This document shows positions 1 to 8,229 of a DNA stretch of 18,588 nucleotides, piece by piece. Within the stretch, counting starts at the first letter, position 1. Each line of letters begins with the position of its first letter. The DNA comes from CAYYHA01 sp964471535 (lineage in GTDB: Bacteria > Myxococcota > Myxococcia > SLRQ01): positions 1 through 18,588 of the forward strand of contig CAYYHA010000064.1 of assembly GCA_964471535.1 (NCBI GenBank), written 5' to 3'. Under the pieces are notes generated by a model. The model made no database searches. It saw only the letters and a list, made by a program, of their open reading frames with translations, and was not told where the DNA came from. The translations under genes and the position numbers were made by a program.

Positions 1-1203
1 CGGGCGAAGGATCGGGCCGGAATCTGGCGGGCGGGCCTGCTCATGGGGGTCGTCGATGCCCTCCTGGTGGTGGCCCTTCGTCTGCTCGAGGATCAGTCCG
101 ACCCGGGCGGCCTCCTGCTCGGAGCGGGCGCTGGGGTGGCTGCAGGCCTGCTCTCACCTGTCATCGTGGTAGGCCTCTCGCCCGTCGTCGAGTCCGTGCT
201 CGGCTACACCACCAACGACCGCCTGCTCTATCTCTCCAACCTGAACAATCCCCTGCTGAAGGAGCTGGTGGTGGCCGCGCCGGGCACCTACCACCACTCG
301 ATGGTCATCGGGACCATGGTCGAAGCGGCGGCGGAGGCCATTGGCGCCAATCCGCTGCTCGCGCGGGTGGCCGCGTACTACCACGACATCGGCAAGGGTA
401 AGAATCCGCTCTACTTCGCCGAGAACCAGAAGGGGGAGAACCCGCACGACAAGCTGGCGCCGTCGATGAGCGCGCTGGTGATCCGAAGGCACGTCACCGA
501 CGGAATCCGCATGGCGAAGGCCGCCGGGCTGCCAAGGCCGATCATCGACGCCATCCCCATGCACCACGGCACCCGGCTGATGTCCTACTTCTGGCACAAG
601 GCCAAGGAGGAGGCGGAGCGGAAAGGGGAGCCGCCGCCGCCCGAAGAGGCCTATCGGCACATCGGCCCCAAGCCGCGTTTCCGGGAGGCGGCCCTGCTCA
701 TGATCGCCGACAGCGTGGAGGCGGCGTCTCGGACCCTCTCCGATCCCTCGCCCGACCGGCTCCGGGGGCTGGTGCAGAAGGTCATCAACACGTGCTTCGC
801 CGACGGGCAGTTCGACGAGTGCGACATCACCCTGAAGGACCTCCATGCGGTGACCCGCTCCTTCGTTACGAGCCTGGCGGGGATCTACCACTCGCGGCCC
901 GAGTACCAGCAGCCGGCGGACAAATCGAATGGAGCCGCCGCTGCGCCGCCGGAGCGGGCCGCGAGTCGCAAGAAGGGGCGGAAGGGCGAAGCGGGTGGAG
1001 GCGCGGTCGCGCGGAAGGGCGCCGAGGCCAGCGGCGCGGCTTCGGGCGGTCAGGAGCGGCCGGCGGAGGGCGAGCGGGGCGAGGAGGCGTCGCCGCCGAG
1101 CCAGGGGCGCAGCGGCGGCAAGCCGGCGCGGGCTGCGGAGGCGCACGACGCGCTCGAGGGGACGGGTGAGAGCGAGGCGCTCAAGCGGCTCGGCAATCCG
1201 TGA
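1..1203 (+). CDS. pgpH: PgpH/YqfF-type 7TM-HD phosphohydrolase (cyclic di-AMP phosphodiesterase family), 5'-truncated
   Basis: The frame is open from base 1, so this is the C-terminal 400 residues of a longer membrane protein; ATG 43 is internal. Two hydrophobic segments at the window edge (about residues 13-30 and 39-63) look like the last membrane helices of the 7TM domain. The HD domain follows: HHS at 292-300, the metal-binding His-Asp in YYHDIGK (382-387), GENPHDKL, and a later HHGT. The stretch ADSVEAASRTL and the ending DECDITLKDL...IYHSR are typical of the family, whose members hydrolyse cyclic di-AMP in Firmicutes and are anchored in the inner membrane. After about base 925 comes a roughly 90-residue Arg/Ala/Gly/Glu-rich tail that is not part of the HD fold. 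The stop overlaps the ybeY start (TGATG), so translation is probably coupled. Family assignment is secure; substrate in this organism is inferred. Confidence 0.93.
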   Translation, partial: RAKDRAGIWRAGLLMGVVDALLVVALRLLEDQSDPGGLLLGAGAGVAAGLLSPVIVVGLSPVVESVLGYTTNDRLLYLSNLNNPLLKELVVAAPGTYHHSMVIGTMVEAAAEAIGANPLLARVAAYYHDIGKGKNPLYFAENQKGENPHDKLAPSMSALVIRRHVTDGIRMAKAAGLPRPIIDAIPMHHGTRLMSYFWHKAKEEAERKGEPPPPEEAYRHIGPKPRFREAALLMIADSVEAASRTLSDPSPDRLRGLVQKVINTCFADGQFDECDITLKDLHAVTRSFVTSLAGIYHSRPEYQQPADKSNGAAAAPPERAASRKKGRKGEAGGGAVARKGAEASGAASGGQERPAEGERGEEASPPSQGRSGGKPARAAEAHDALEGTGESEALKRLGNP

Positions 1204-1652
1204 TGGCGATCCACGTCCGCCTAGAATACCGAGATCCCGAGCTCTCGGCCGCAGCCCTCCGGCGCACTGCAAAGACGATCCTGGAGGCCGTGGGATGGCC
1301 AGAGGCGGAGCTGTCGATCCTGGTGGTCGACGACGCCGCGATGCGCACCCTCAATCGCGAGTACCGGGGGCTGGACCGCACCACCGATGTCCTCGCCTTC
1401 CCCCAGTCGAGCCCCGAGCTCGCGGGCCCCGGCGGCGAGGTGCTCGGCGACGTGGTGCTCTCGGCGCCCCGCGCCCGGGTGCAGGCGAAGCGCTACCGGC
1501 GCAGCTTCCAGGGGGAGCTCGAGCGCCTGTTGGTGCACGGCGTGCTCCACCTCCTCGGCCACGACCACAAGAGGGCAGGGGAGCGCGCGCGCATGCGGGC
1601 CGAGGAGCGGAGGTTGCTCACCGTGTTGCGCCAGGCGCATCGGCGGGGCTAG
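1203..1652 (+). CDS. ybeY: Endoribonuclease YbeY (16S rRNA maturation factor)
   Basis: A 149-residue protein, close to the usual YbeY length. The family zinc site H-x3-H-x5-H is present as HGVLHLLGHDH, with His112, His116 and His122 in this numbering. The upstream part has the family pattern: DDAAMRTLNREYRGLDRTTDVLAFP. YbeY is a metal-dependent single-strand RNase in the cytoplasm needed for 16S rRNA 3' end maturation and ribosome quality control. I chose ATG 1203, which overlaps the upstream TGA; GTG 1200 is an alternative that adds one residue. Neighbour order pgpH-ybeY is common in bacteria, and ybeY near lnt is also found in enterobacteria. The next gene starts 9 bases after the stop. Confidence 0.97.
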   Translation: MAIHVRLEYRDPELSAAALRRTAKTILEAVGWPEAELSILVVDDAAMRTLNREYRGLDRTTDVLAFPQSSPELAGPGGEVLGDVVLSAPRARVQAKRYRRSFQGELERLLVHGVLHLLGHDHKRAGERARMRAEERRLLTVLRQAHRRG

Positions 1653-1661
1653 AACAGGGGC

Positions 1662-2234
1662 ATGAGCGATTTCGCGATCGACCTGGATGGGGAGCGAGTC
1701 GAGTTCGACGGGACCTGGTACACGGCGGAGGAGCTGGGCGAGAAGATCACCCAGATGATCAGCGCCAAGGACTTCCGGATCGCCAAGGCCGGGCAGGCCC
1801 TGGAGTCCCTACAGAGCGCGCTGAACGATGCGAAGCAGCTCGAGGTGCGCGTGCCCTCCACGGTCCTGGGCGCCATCGAGGACTTGGCGCAGCGCGACGG
1901 TCGGACGGTGGGCGCCGTCGTGCGCGAGGCGCTCATCCGCTTCATCGGGGTACAGGGCTTGATGGAGGAGCCGGCACCCGGGGGTGCCGCGAGCGCTGGG
2001 GGTGCGCCAGAGGCCGCGAACCCGGGGGCTTCCACGGCGGGGGAGAGCGGCGGTGCCGAGGCGGCGCCGCAGAATGTCACTGCTGGGCCGGCACCGGGAT
2101 GGGATGCAGAGCTGGCGCCGTCCCCCGCACCGGCCGGCGTGCAGCCGGTGCCCGCAGTGGCGACCGAGCCGGCGGCACCCGAGGAGGCGGCCCAGGCCAT
2201 CCCCCTGACCCAGAAGGCCGACGAAGCCTCTTGA
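1662..2234 (+). CDS. Unnamed ribbon-helix-helix-like protein with Ala/Pro-rich tail
   Basis: I do not recognise this 190-residue protein as a named family. Residues 1-55 are acidic and mixed (FDGTWYTAEELGEKI is a striking stretch) with a predicted helix at about 22-58. Residues 60-97 match a ribbon-helix-helix pattern: a short strand LEVRVPSTV, helix AIEDLAQRDG, a turn at GRT, then helix VGAVVREALIRFI. That fold is used by Arc/CopG/MetJ-type DNA-binding dimers. Residues 102-190 are low complexity, rich in Ala, Pro, Gly and Glu, probably disordered. The gene sits 9 bases after ybeY and 16 bases before lnt, so it is likely co-transcribed. Its place between ybeY and lnt is where enterobacteria have ybeX (corC), but nothing in it resembles CorC. 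A regulatory DNA-binding role is inferred from the fold pattern only. No strong ribosome binding site is visible. Confidence 0.8.
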   Translation: MSDFAIDLDGERVEFDGTWYTAEELGEKITQMISAKDFRIAKAGQALESLQSALNDAKQLEVRVPSTVLGAIEDLAQRDGRTVGAVVREALIRFIGVQGLMEEPAPGGAASAGGAPEAANPGASTAGESGGAEAAPQNVTAGPAPGWDAELAPSPAPAGVQPVPAVATEPAAPEEAAQAIPLTQKADEAS

Positions 2235-2250
2235 GCCGTCGCGCCGGGTG

Positions 2251-3999
2251 ATGGCGCGCCAGGAGGCTCGGTCCACCGGCGAGCGGGCCCGGCGGTCTGG
2301 GTTGCGACTTCGCGCTGCTCCCCTGTGGCGCTGCGCCGCCGTGGCCTCGTCCGTGCTCCTCGCGCGCCTCGCCTTTCCCTTCGTCTCCTTCGCCTCCCCC
2401 GGCGACGAGTCCCCGGTCGGCCAGGTGACGGAGGGGCTGATCCTCGTCGCCTTCGTTCCCCTCCTGCTCGGTCTCGAGGGGCTTCGGCCGCTGCGTCGCT
2501 TCTGGAGCGCTTGGGGCGCGGGGCTGGGCTTCTTCGTCCTCCTCCTTCCCTGGGTGACCACGGCGATGCGCACCTACGGGGGCCTCGGGGCGCCCGCGGC
2601 GCTGTCGCTGCTTGCGCTGTTGTGCCTTTGGTGCGGTCTCTTTTGGGCCTTGCCCCTCGCCGCCGCCCGGCCCGTCGCGTCCGCGTGGCGGCTGCCGCTC
2701 TGGGTGGTGCTCCCCCCCCTCTGGTGCGCCGCCGAGACGCTGCGCGGGCACCTGTTCACCGGCTTTCCATGGGGCCACGTGGGCTATGCGCTCGCGCGCA
2801 CGGTCGAGTTGGTCCCCGTTGCTGCGGTGGGGGGCGTGAGCCTCGTTGCGGCGCTCGTCCTCCTGGTGAACGGGGCGGTGGCCGAGTGGCTCACCTGGGT
2901 GCTGGGCGGCCGGGCGCCGGAGGGGCGGCGCCGGGCGCTCTTCGGCCTGGCCCTCGCCGCTGTCCTCCTCGCGCTGGCCGTGGGCTTCGGCGCCCTCTGG
3001 CGCGCCCGTGTGGCGGCCGCAGAGGCGACGGCGCCGCGTCTGACGGTGACCCTGGTGCAAGGCAACGTGGACCAGCGGATCAAGAACGAGAGCGGGCGGT
3101 GGAGCGAGGCCATCGCCCGGCGCTACGCGTCGACCACCCGCCGCGCGGCGGCGGACGCGGACCTGGTGGTGTGGCCCGAGACCGCCTGGCCCCGGCTGCT
3201 CCCTGCCGGCCGCGAGGACTGGCTGGGGCAGCCCTTCCTCGCGCGCCTGGCCGGGCGCGTGCGCGCGCACCTCCTCGTGACTGGCGTGCGCCGGGCCGGC
3301 ACGGGGGAGACGGCGCGGCTCCGAAACTCGGTGTGGCTCCTCGATCCGGGCCTGCGCCCCATCGGCCGCTACGACAAGGCCCACCTCGTACCCTTCGCCG
3401 AATACGACCCCCTCGCGCCGCTCCTTCCCGTCGGCCAGATCGTCCCCGCCGTGGGGCACTTCGTCCCCGGCCCGGGCGCTCGGGTCCTCTCCTTCCGCCG
3501 CGGGGCCGAGTCGGTGTCGCTGTCCCCGCTCGTCTGCTTCGATGCCCTCTTCCCCGAGTTGGCGAGAGAGGGGACGGCTCGAGGTGCGCGCCTCCTCGTC
3601 AACGTGACCAACGATGCCTGGTATGGGCGAAGTGCCGCGCCCCACCAGTTCCTCCGCATCGCCGCCCTCCGCGCGGTGGAGTCCGGGCGCTACCTCGTCC
3701 GCGCCGCGAACACCGGCGTCAGTGCCTTCGTCGATCCCCTGGGGCGCATGCGGGCCTGGGTGCCGGTGACGCTGTCGGCGGCGGCGCCCCGCGGCGCCGC
3801 CGACCTCCCTCCGCCGGTACGCCTGCGCGCCGACGTGCCCCTGCTCTCCCTCCGCACGCCCTATGTCGCAGGCGGCTGGCTCATCGAGTGGGTCCTCGTT
3901 GCGGCGGCCACCGTGTTGCTCGGGCGGACGATCGCCGCTGGCCGCATCGGCCGGCGCCGCGGACGTCCGCCTCTGGAAGCCGCGCCACATCCGGACTAA
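2251..3999 (+). CDS. lnt: Apolipoprotein N-acyltransferase Lnt
   Basis: A 582-residue inner-membrane enzyme, somewhat longer than the E. coli protein (512). It adds the third acyl chain to the N-terminal cysteine of lipoproteins. The N-terminal half has about six to seven hydrophobic segments (for example GFFVLLLPWVTTAM and the segment after LGAP), and one further segment lies near the C terminus (WLIEWVLVAAATVLL). The central nitrilase-like domain carries the catalytic triad: Glu310 in VVWPETAWP, Lys376 in RYDKAHLVPFAEY and Cys429 in LVCFDALFPE. The conserved NVTNDAWYG is also present. ATG 2251 is chosen; GTG 2248 directly before it is equally possible, and no clear ribosome binding site separates them. 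lnt fits functionally with the Lol genes later in the window, which transport mature lipoproteins. prfB begins 12 bases downstream. Confidence 0.96.
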   Translation: MARQEARSTGERARRSGLRLRAAPLWRCAAVASSVLLARLAFPFVSFASPGDESPVGQVTEGLILVAFVPLLLGLEGLRPLRRFWSAWGAGLGFFVLLLPWVTTAMRTYGGLGAPAALSLLALLCLWCGLFWALPLAAARPVASAWRLPLWVVLPPLWCAAETLRGHLFTGFPWGHVGYALARTVELVPVAAVGGVSLVAALVLLVNGAVAEWLTWVLGGRAPEGRRRALFGLALAAVLLALAVGFGALWRARVAAAEATAPRLTVTLVQGNVDQRIKNESGRWSEAIARRYASTTRRAAADADLVVWPETAWPRLLPAGREDWLGQPFLARLAGRVRAHLLVTGVRRAGTGETARLRNSVWLLDPGLRPIGRYDKAHLVPFAEYDPLAPLLPVGQIVPAVGHFVPGPGARVLSFRRGAESVSLSPLVCFDALFPELAREGTARGARLLVNVTNDAWYGRSAAPHQFLRIAALRAVESGRYLVRAANTGVSAFVDPLGRMRAWVPVTLSAAAPRGAADLPPPVRLRADVPLLSLRTPYVAGGWLIEWVLVAAATVLLGRTIAAGRIGRRRGRPPLEAAPHPD

Positions 4000-4011
4000 G
4001 GTTCAAGCCCG

Positions 4012-5155
4012 ATGAGCACGGCCGCAGAGATCCGAGATCGCATCGACGACCTCTCCGCTCGCCTCGGCGAGCTGCGGAGGCATCTTTGACCTCGATGGCA
4101 AGCGTGCCCGCCTCGCCGAGATCGAGCGCGAGTCGGCGGAGCCCGGCTTCTGGGACGACAACGAGCGCGCGCAGGGGCTCTTGAAGGAGAAGGCGCGCAT
4201 CGAGGAGACCATCGGACGGCTCGAATCGGCGGGGGCCGCCCTCGAGGACGCGCAGGTCCTCTTCGACCTTGCACGTGAAGAAGGGGACGAGAGCCAGTAC
4301 GGCGAGGTCGGCGCACACCTCGACGAGGCCGAGCGGCGGGTGGAGGCACTCGAGTTCCAGCGCATGCTCTCCGGTGCCGACGACCCTCGCAACGCCATCC
4401 TCACCATCAACGCCGGCGCAGGCGGCGTGGATGCGCAGGACTGGGCGGAGATGCTGCTTCGCATGTACCTGCGCTATGCGGAGAGCCATGGCTGGGAGGC
4501 GGAACTCCTCGACCGCCAAGACGGCGAGGAGGCGGGCATCAAGAGCGCCACGGTGCTGATCAAGGGCGAGTACGCCTACGGCTATCTGAAGGCGGAGAAG
4601 GGGGTGCACCGGCTCGTCCGCATCTCTCCGTTCGATGCTGCTGGCCGGCGGCACACCGCCTTCGCCAGCGTCTACGTCGCGCCGGAGGTGGACGACGACA
4701 TCGAGGTGGAGATCGACGAGAACGACGTGCGGGTGGATGTCTTCCGCGCTTCGGGCGCCGGCGGACAGCATGTGAACAAGACCAACTCGGCGGTCCGCCT
4801 CACCCACGTGCCCACGGGCATCGTCGTTTCGTGCCAGGCGGAGCGCAGCCAGCACAAGAACCGCGATCGAGCCTGGAAGATGCTGCGCTCGCGGCTCTAC
4901 GAGCTCGAGCTGCAGCGGCGGGAGGAAGAGCGCGCGCGCCTCGAAGGGACCAAGTCGGAGATCTCCTTCGGGTCGCAGATCCGCAGCTACGTGCTCGCCC
5001 CCTACCAGATGGTGAAGGATCACCGGACGGGCATCGAGACGGGCAACGTGCAGAAGGTGCTCGACGGAGATCTCGACGAGTTCGTGGTGGGCTTCTTGCT
5101 CGGCAAGGGCTCACCCGAAGCGGCGGCCGGCGCCACCGAAGAGGCGCGGGCCTGA
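4012..5155 (+). CDS. prfB: Peptide chain release factor 2, expressed by programmed +1 frameshift
   Basis: RF2 ends translation at UGA and UAA. Reading starts at ATG 4012 and runs 25 codons to an in-frame TGA at 4087-4089. Skipping T4087 moves to the frame that starts GAC at 4088 and stays open to the stop at 5153-5155, giving about 380 residues (E. coli RF2 is 365). Across the join the protein reads HLDLDGKRARLAEIE, matching the RF2 pattern GYLDYDAKKERL. The RF2-specific SPF tripeptide lies in RISPFDAAGRRHT. The catalytic GGQ is in SGAGGQHVNKTNSAVRLTH. The 3' end of the protein, SYVLAPYQMVKDHRTG, is also typical. Taken as a simple open frame the gene would wrongly be started at ATG 4181 and lose its N terminus. 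Expression is autoregulated: low RF2 lets the ribosome pause at UGA and shift. Confidence 0.97.
4076..4090 (+). promoter_or_regulatory. prfB programmed +1 frameshift site
   Basis: GGAGG (4076-4080) acts as an internal Shine-Dalgarno-like element. It is followed by CAT, then the slippery CTT (4084-4086), TGA (4087-4089) and C (4090). CTT TGA C is the same core as in E. coli prfB, and the three-base spacing from the purine-rich element to CTT is the same. The stop followed by C is a poor termination context, which favours the shift. The frame before and after the site and the RF2 homology on both sides agree with a +1 shift exactly here. Confidence 0.95.
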
Positions 5156-5204
5156 TTCGATACGACTCCGGCCGGGGCAGTGCCTGCGGACGGGCAAGGT
5201 GGAT

Positions 5205-5210
5205 AGGAGG
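5205..5210 (+). promoter_or_regulatory. Strong ribosome binding site deciding the start at 5217
   Basis: AGGAGG lies six bases before ATG 5217. It is the best Shine-Dalgarno match noticed in the window and selects ATG 5217 over the upstream in-frame GTG 5199. Confidence 0.8.
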
Positions 5211-5216
5211 AGTGAG

Positions 5217-5552
5217 ATGGCACAAGCCAAGAAGAAGAAGGCGACAACGAAGAAGACCGGGGCGTCTGCCGCGCGCCTGGTGGACGAGTTCAAGGGCGTA
5301 GGCCGGTGCGGATATCGCATCGCGCAAAAGGCAAGCGGTAACCAGACGCTGGCATCGAACGAGTACGCGGTCGTGACCTACATCGTCGCGGCGAACGTCG
5401 GAGCCCTTGCAGGGTTCTCGGGCGTACCGGTCACTCTCACCGTTCACTACGGGCCCGGTGAGACCGTTGAGAAGTCGATACAGCCAATCACGGCAGGCAC
5501 GGCCGTGATTCGCTATGTCATTCACAGCGGGGTCGTCTTCCGCAACTGCTGA
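5217..5552 (+). CDS. Small unrecognised protein with Lys-rich N terminus
   Basis: I do not recognise this 111-residue protein. It begins with a basic segment (AQAKKKKATTKKTG), then a short helix-like part (AARLVDEFKGVG), then a region of alternating hydrophobic residues and glycines (YAVVTYIVAANVGALAGF, VPVTLTVHYGPGETV, TAVIRYVIHSGVVF) that suggests a small beta-rich domain. Cysteines occur at GRCGY and at the very C terminus (FRNC). There is no signal peptide or convincing membrane helix. It has its own strong AGGAGG site, lies 61 bases after prfB and converges on rnz 37 bases downstream. A hand count over 5341-5520 gives about 62% GC (111/180), at the lower end for this window, so it could be a lineage-specific insertion. 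No function is proposed; that it is a real gene rests on the ribosome binding site, start and coherent protein pattern. Confidence 0.72.
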   Translation: MAQAKKKKATTKKTGASAARLVDEFKGVGRCGYRIAQKASGNQTLASNEYAVVTYIVAANVGALAGFSGVPVTLTVHYGPGETVEKSIQPITAGTAVIRYVIHSGVVFRNC

Positions 5553-5589
5553 CGCGAGCCCCAGCCCGGGGGGGCAGCGCAGCGCTCGG

Positions 5590-6522
5590 TCACCCCGCGT
5601 CGCGGTAGGGCACCTCGATCTCCAGGCCGTCGAAGGCGACGGTGATGCGGCCGTCGAAGGCGCGCGCTGCCTCCTCCCGGAGCAGGTCCGGGTCCTGGTC
5701 GTAGCGGCTGGAGAGGTGGGTGAGCACCAGGTGGCGGGCGCCGGCGCGGGCTGCGATCCGCCCCGCCTCCAGTGCGGTGCTGTGGTGGGTTTCGAGGGCG
5801 CGATCCCGCTCCTGTTCCGAGAAGGTGGCCTCGTGCACGAGGAGGTCGGCACCGTGGGCCGCCTCCGCGAGACGCGTGCAGGGGCGGGTGTCGCCGGAGA
5901 CGGCGATACGCCGGCCCGGGCGGGCCTCGCCGAGGACCTGCTCGGGTCGCACCGTCCTGCCGTCCGGAAGGGTGACCGTCTCGCCACGCTGCAGGCGGCC
6001 GAAGAGCGGGCCCTCGGGGACACCCAGTGCCTTTGCCGCCTCCACGTCGAATCGACCGGGGCGGGGCGGCTCCTCGAGCACGAAGCCGAGCGCAGGCATG
6101 CGATGCTCCACCTCCACCACGTGAATCGCGTACCCCGGACGCTGGATCACGTCGCCGCCGCCGACGGCCTCGAAGTGGAGCGGGAAGGGCATCTCCCGAA
6201 ACCCGAGGTGCACCAGCTTGCGGAGGAAGCGGTCGAGGAAAGGGGCCGGACCATAGAGGGTCATCGGTTCGCTGCGCTCCCCCATCGCCAAGGTGCGCAA
6301 GAAGCCCACGATGCCCAGGTAGTGGTCGGCATGGAAATGGGTGAAGAGGACGAAGTCGACCCGAAAGCCGGTGCCGTAGCGAAGCATCTGTCGCTGCGTT
6401 CCCTCCCCGCAGTCGATGAGCAGCCGATCCTGGTGGGCACGGACGTAGGTGGCCGAGAGTCCGCGGCGCACCGTGGGCTGGGCGGCAGAGGTCCCGAGGA
6501 AGGTGAGGCGTAGAACCGACAT
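5590..6522 (-). CDS. rnz: Ribonuclease Z (tRNA 3' processing endonuclease)
   Basis: A 310-residue metallo-beta-lactamase-fold protein, the usual length for bacterial RNase Z. It cleaves the 3' trailer from precursor tRNAs in the cytoplasm. The N terminus MSVLRLTFLGTSAAQPT is typical. The zinc-binding motif THFHADHYLG covers residues 61-70 (His62, His64, Asp66, His67). Further family marks are LLIDCGEGTQRQM, the exosite-proximal HRMPALGFVLEEP, SGDTRPC, LLVHEATF and the C-terminal LVLTHLSSRY. The frame stays open upstream as far as 7347, but the family N terminus fixes the start at ATG 6522. No ribosome binding site is visible. The gene is divergent from lysS and convergent with the small gene at 5217. 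Confidence 0.95.
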   Translation of the reverse strand: MSVLRLTFLGTSAAQPTVRRGLSATYVRAHQDRLLIDCGEGTQRQMLRYGTGFRVDFVLFTHFHADHYLGIVGFLRTLAMGERSEPMTLYGPAPFLDRFLRKLVHLGFREMPFPLHFEAVGGGDVIQRPGYAIHVVEVEHRMPALGFVLEEPPRPGRFDVEAAKALGVPEGPLFGRLQRGETVTLPDGRTVRPEQVLGEARPGRRIAVSGDTRPCTRLAEAAHGADLLVHEATFSEQERDRALETHHSTALEAGRIAARAGARHLVLTHLSSRYDQDPDLLREEAARAFDGRITVAFDGLEIEVPYRDAG

Positions 6523-6527
6523 GGGGG

Positions 6528-6640
6528 CGGCACCATAGGCCGCCTCTCGGCCGTGCTCCACCCCTCGCGCCGGGAGGAAAGGGCGGAAGAAGACGCCCGT
6601 CGAAGCGTTGACCGGCACAGGGCGCACCGCTATGGTGCCG
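6528..6640. repeat. Perfect 11-bp inverted repeat in the rnz-lysS divergent region
   Basis: CGGCACCATAG at 6528-6538 and its exact reverse complement CTATGGTGCCG at 6630-6640 face each other across 91 bases. Neither arm extends further. One arm lies 6-16 bases upstream of the rnz start; the other contains the proposed lysS -10 box. A related shorter dyad is CCGGCAC (6612-6618) with GTGCCGG (6635-6641), placed around the lysS promoter spacer. The repeats are seen directly. A role as operator half-sites for a shared regulator is inference. Confidence 0.5.
6608..6636 (+). promoter_or_regulatory. Candidate sigma70-type promoter for lysS and the downstream operon
   Basis: TTGACC (6608-6613), a 17-base spacer and TATGGT (6631-6636) fit a housekeeping promoter with four of six or better matches in each box. 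Transcription would start near 6643, leaving a leader of about 40 bases before ATG 6682. A 7-bp inverted repeat (6612-6618 with 6635-6641) overlaps both boxes. Confidence 0.55.
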
Positions 6641-6681
6641 GCCGCTGTCGGGGGGCGCAACCGCTTGAAATTCCAAGAAAC

Positions 6682-8228
<1,547 letters not shown>

Positions 8229-8229
<1 letters not shown>

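Noticed and set aside
154..1272. A 372-codon - strand open frame opposite pgpH
   Set aside because: Arg-rich shadow of the HD-domain gene with no recognisable motifs.
2077..3990. A 637-codon - strand open frame opposite lnt
   Set aside because: Its translation is Arg/Gly/Pro/Glu-rich low complexity and mirrors the codon bias of lnt; lnt carries an intact catalytic triad.
4087..4089. The TGA in prfB as a nonsense mutation or sequencing error
   Set aside because: The surrounding GGAGG-CAT-CTT-TGA-C is the classical RF2 frameshift signal, so the stop is expected.
5558..5575. GCCCC/GGGGC hairpin between the small gene and rnz as a bidirectional terminator
   Set aside because: The stem is short, the loop is G/C-rich and there is no T tract on either strand.
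6532..6537. TATGGT on the - strand as an rnz -10 box
   Set aside because: It is only about ten bases from the rnz ATG and has no -35-like sequence 17 bases upstream; kept only as part of the inverted repeat.
6637..6681. T-box or other tRNA-sensing leader before lysS
   Set aside because: The leader would be about 40 bases, far too short, and shows no T-box consensus or terminator.
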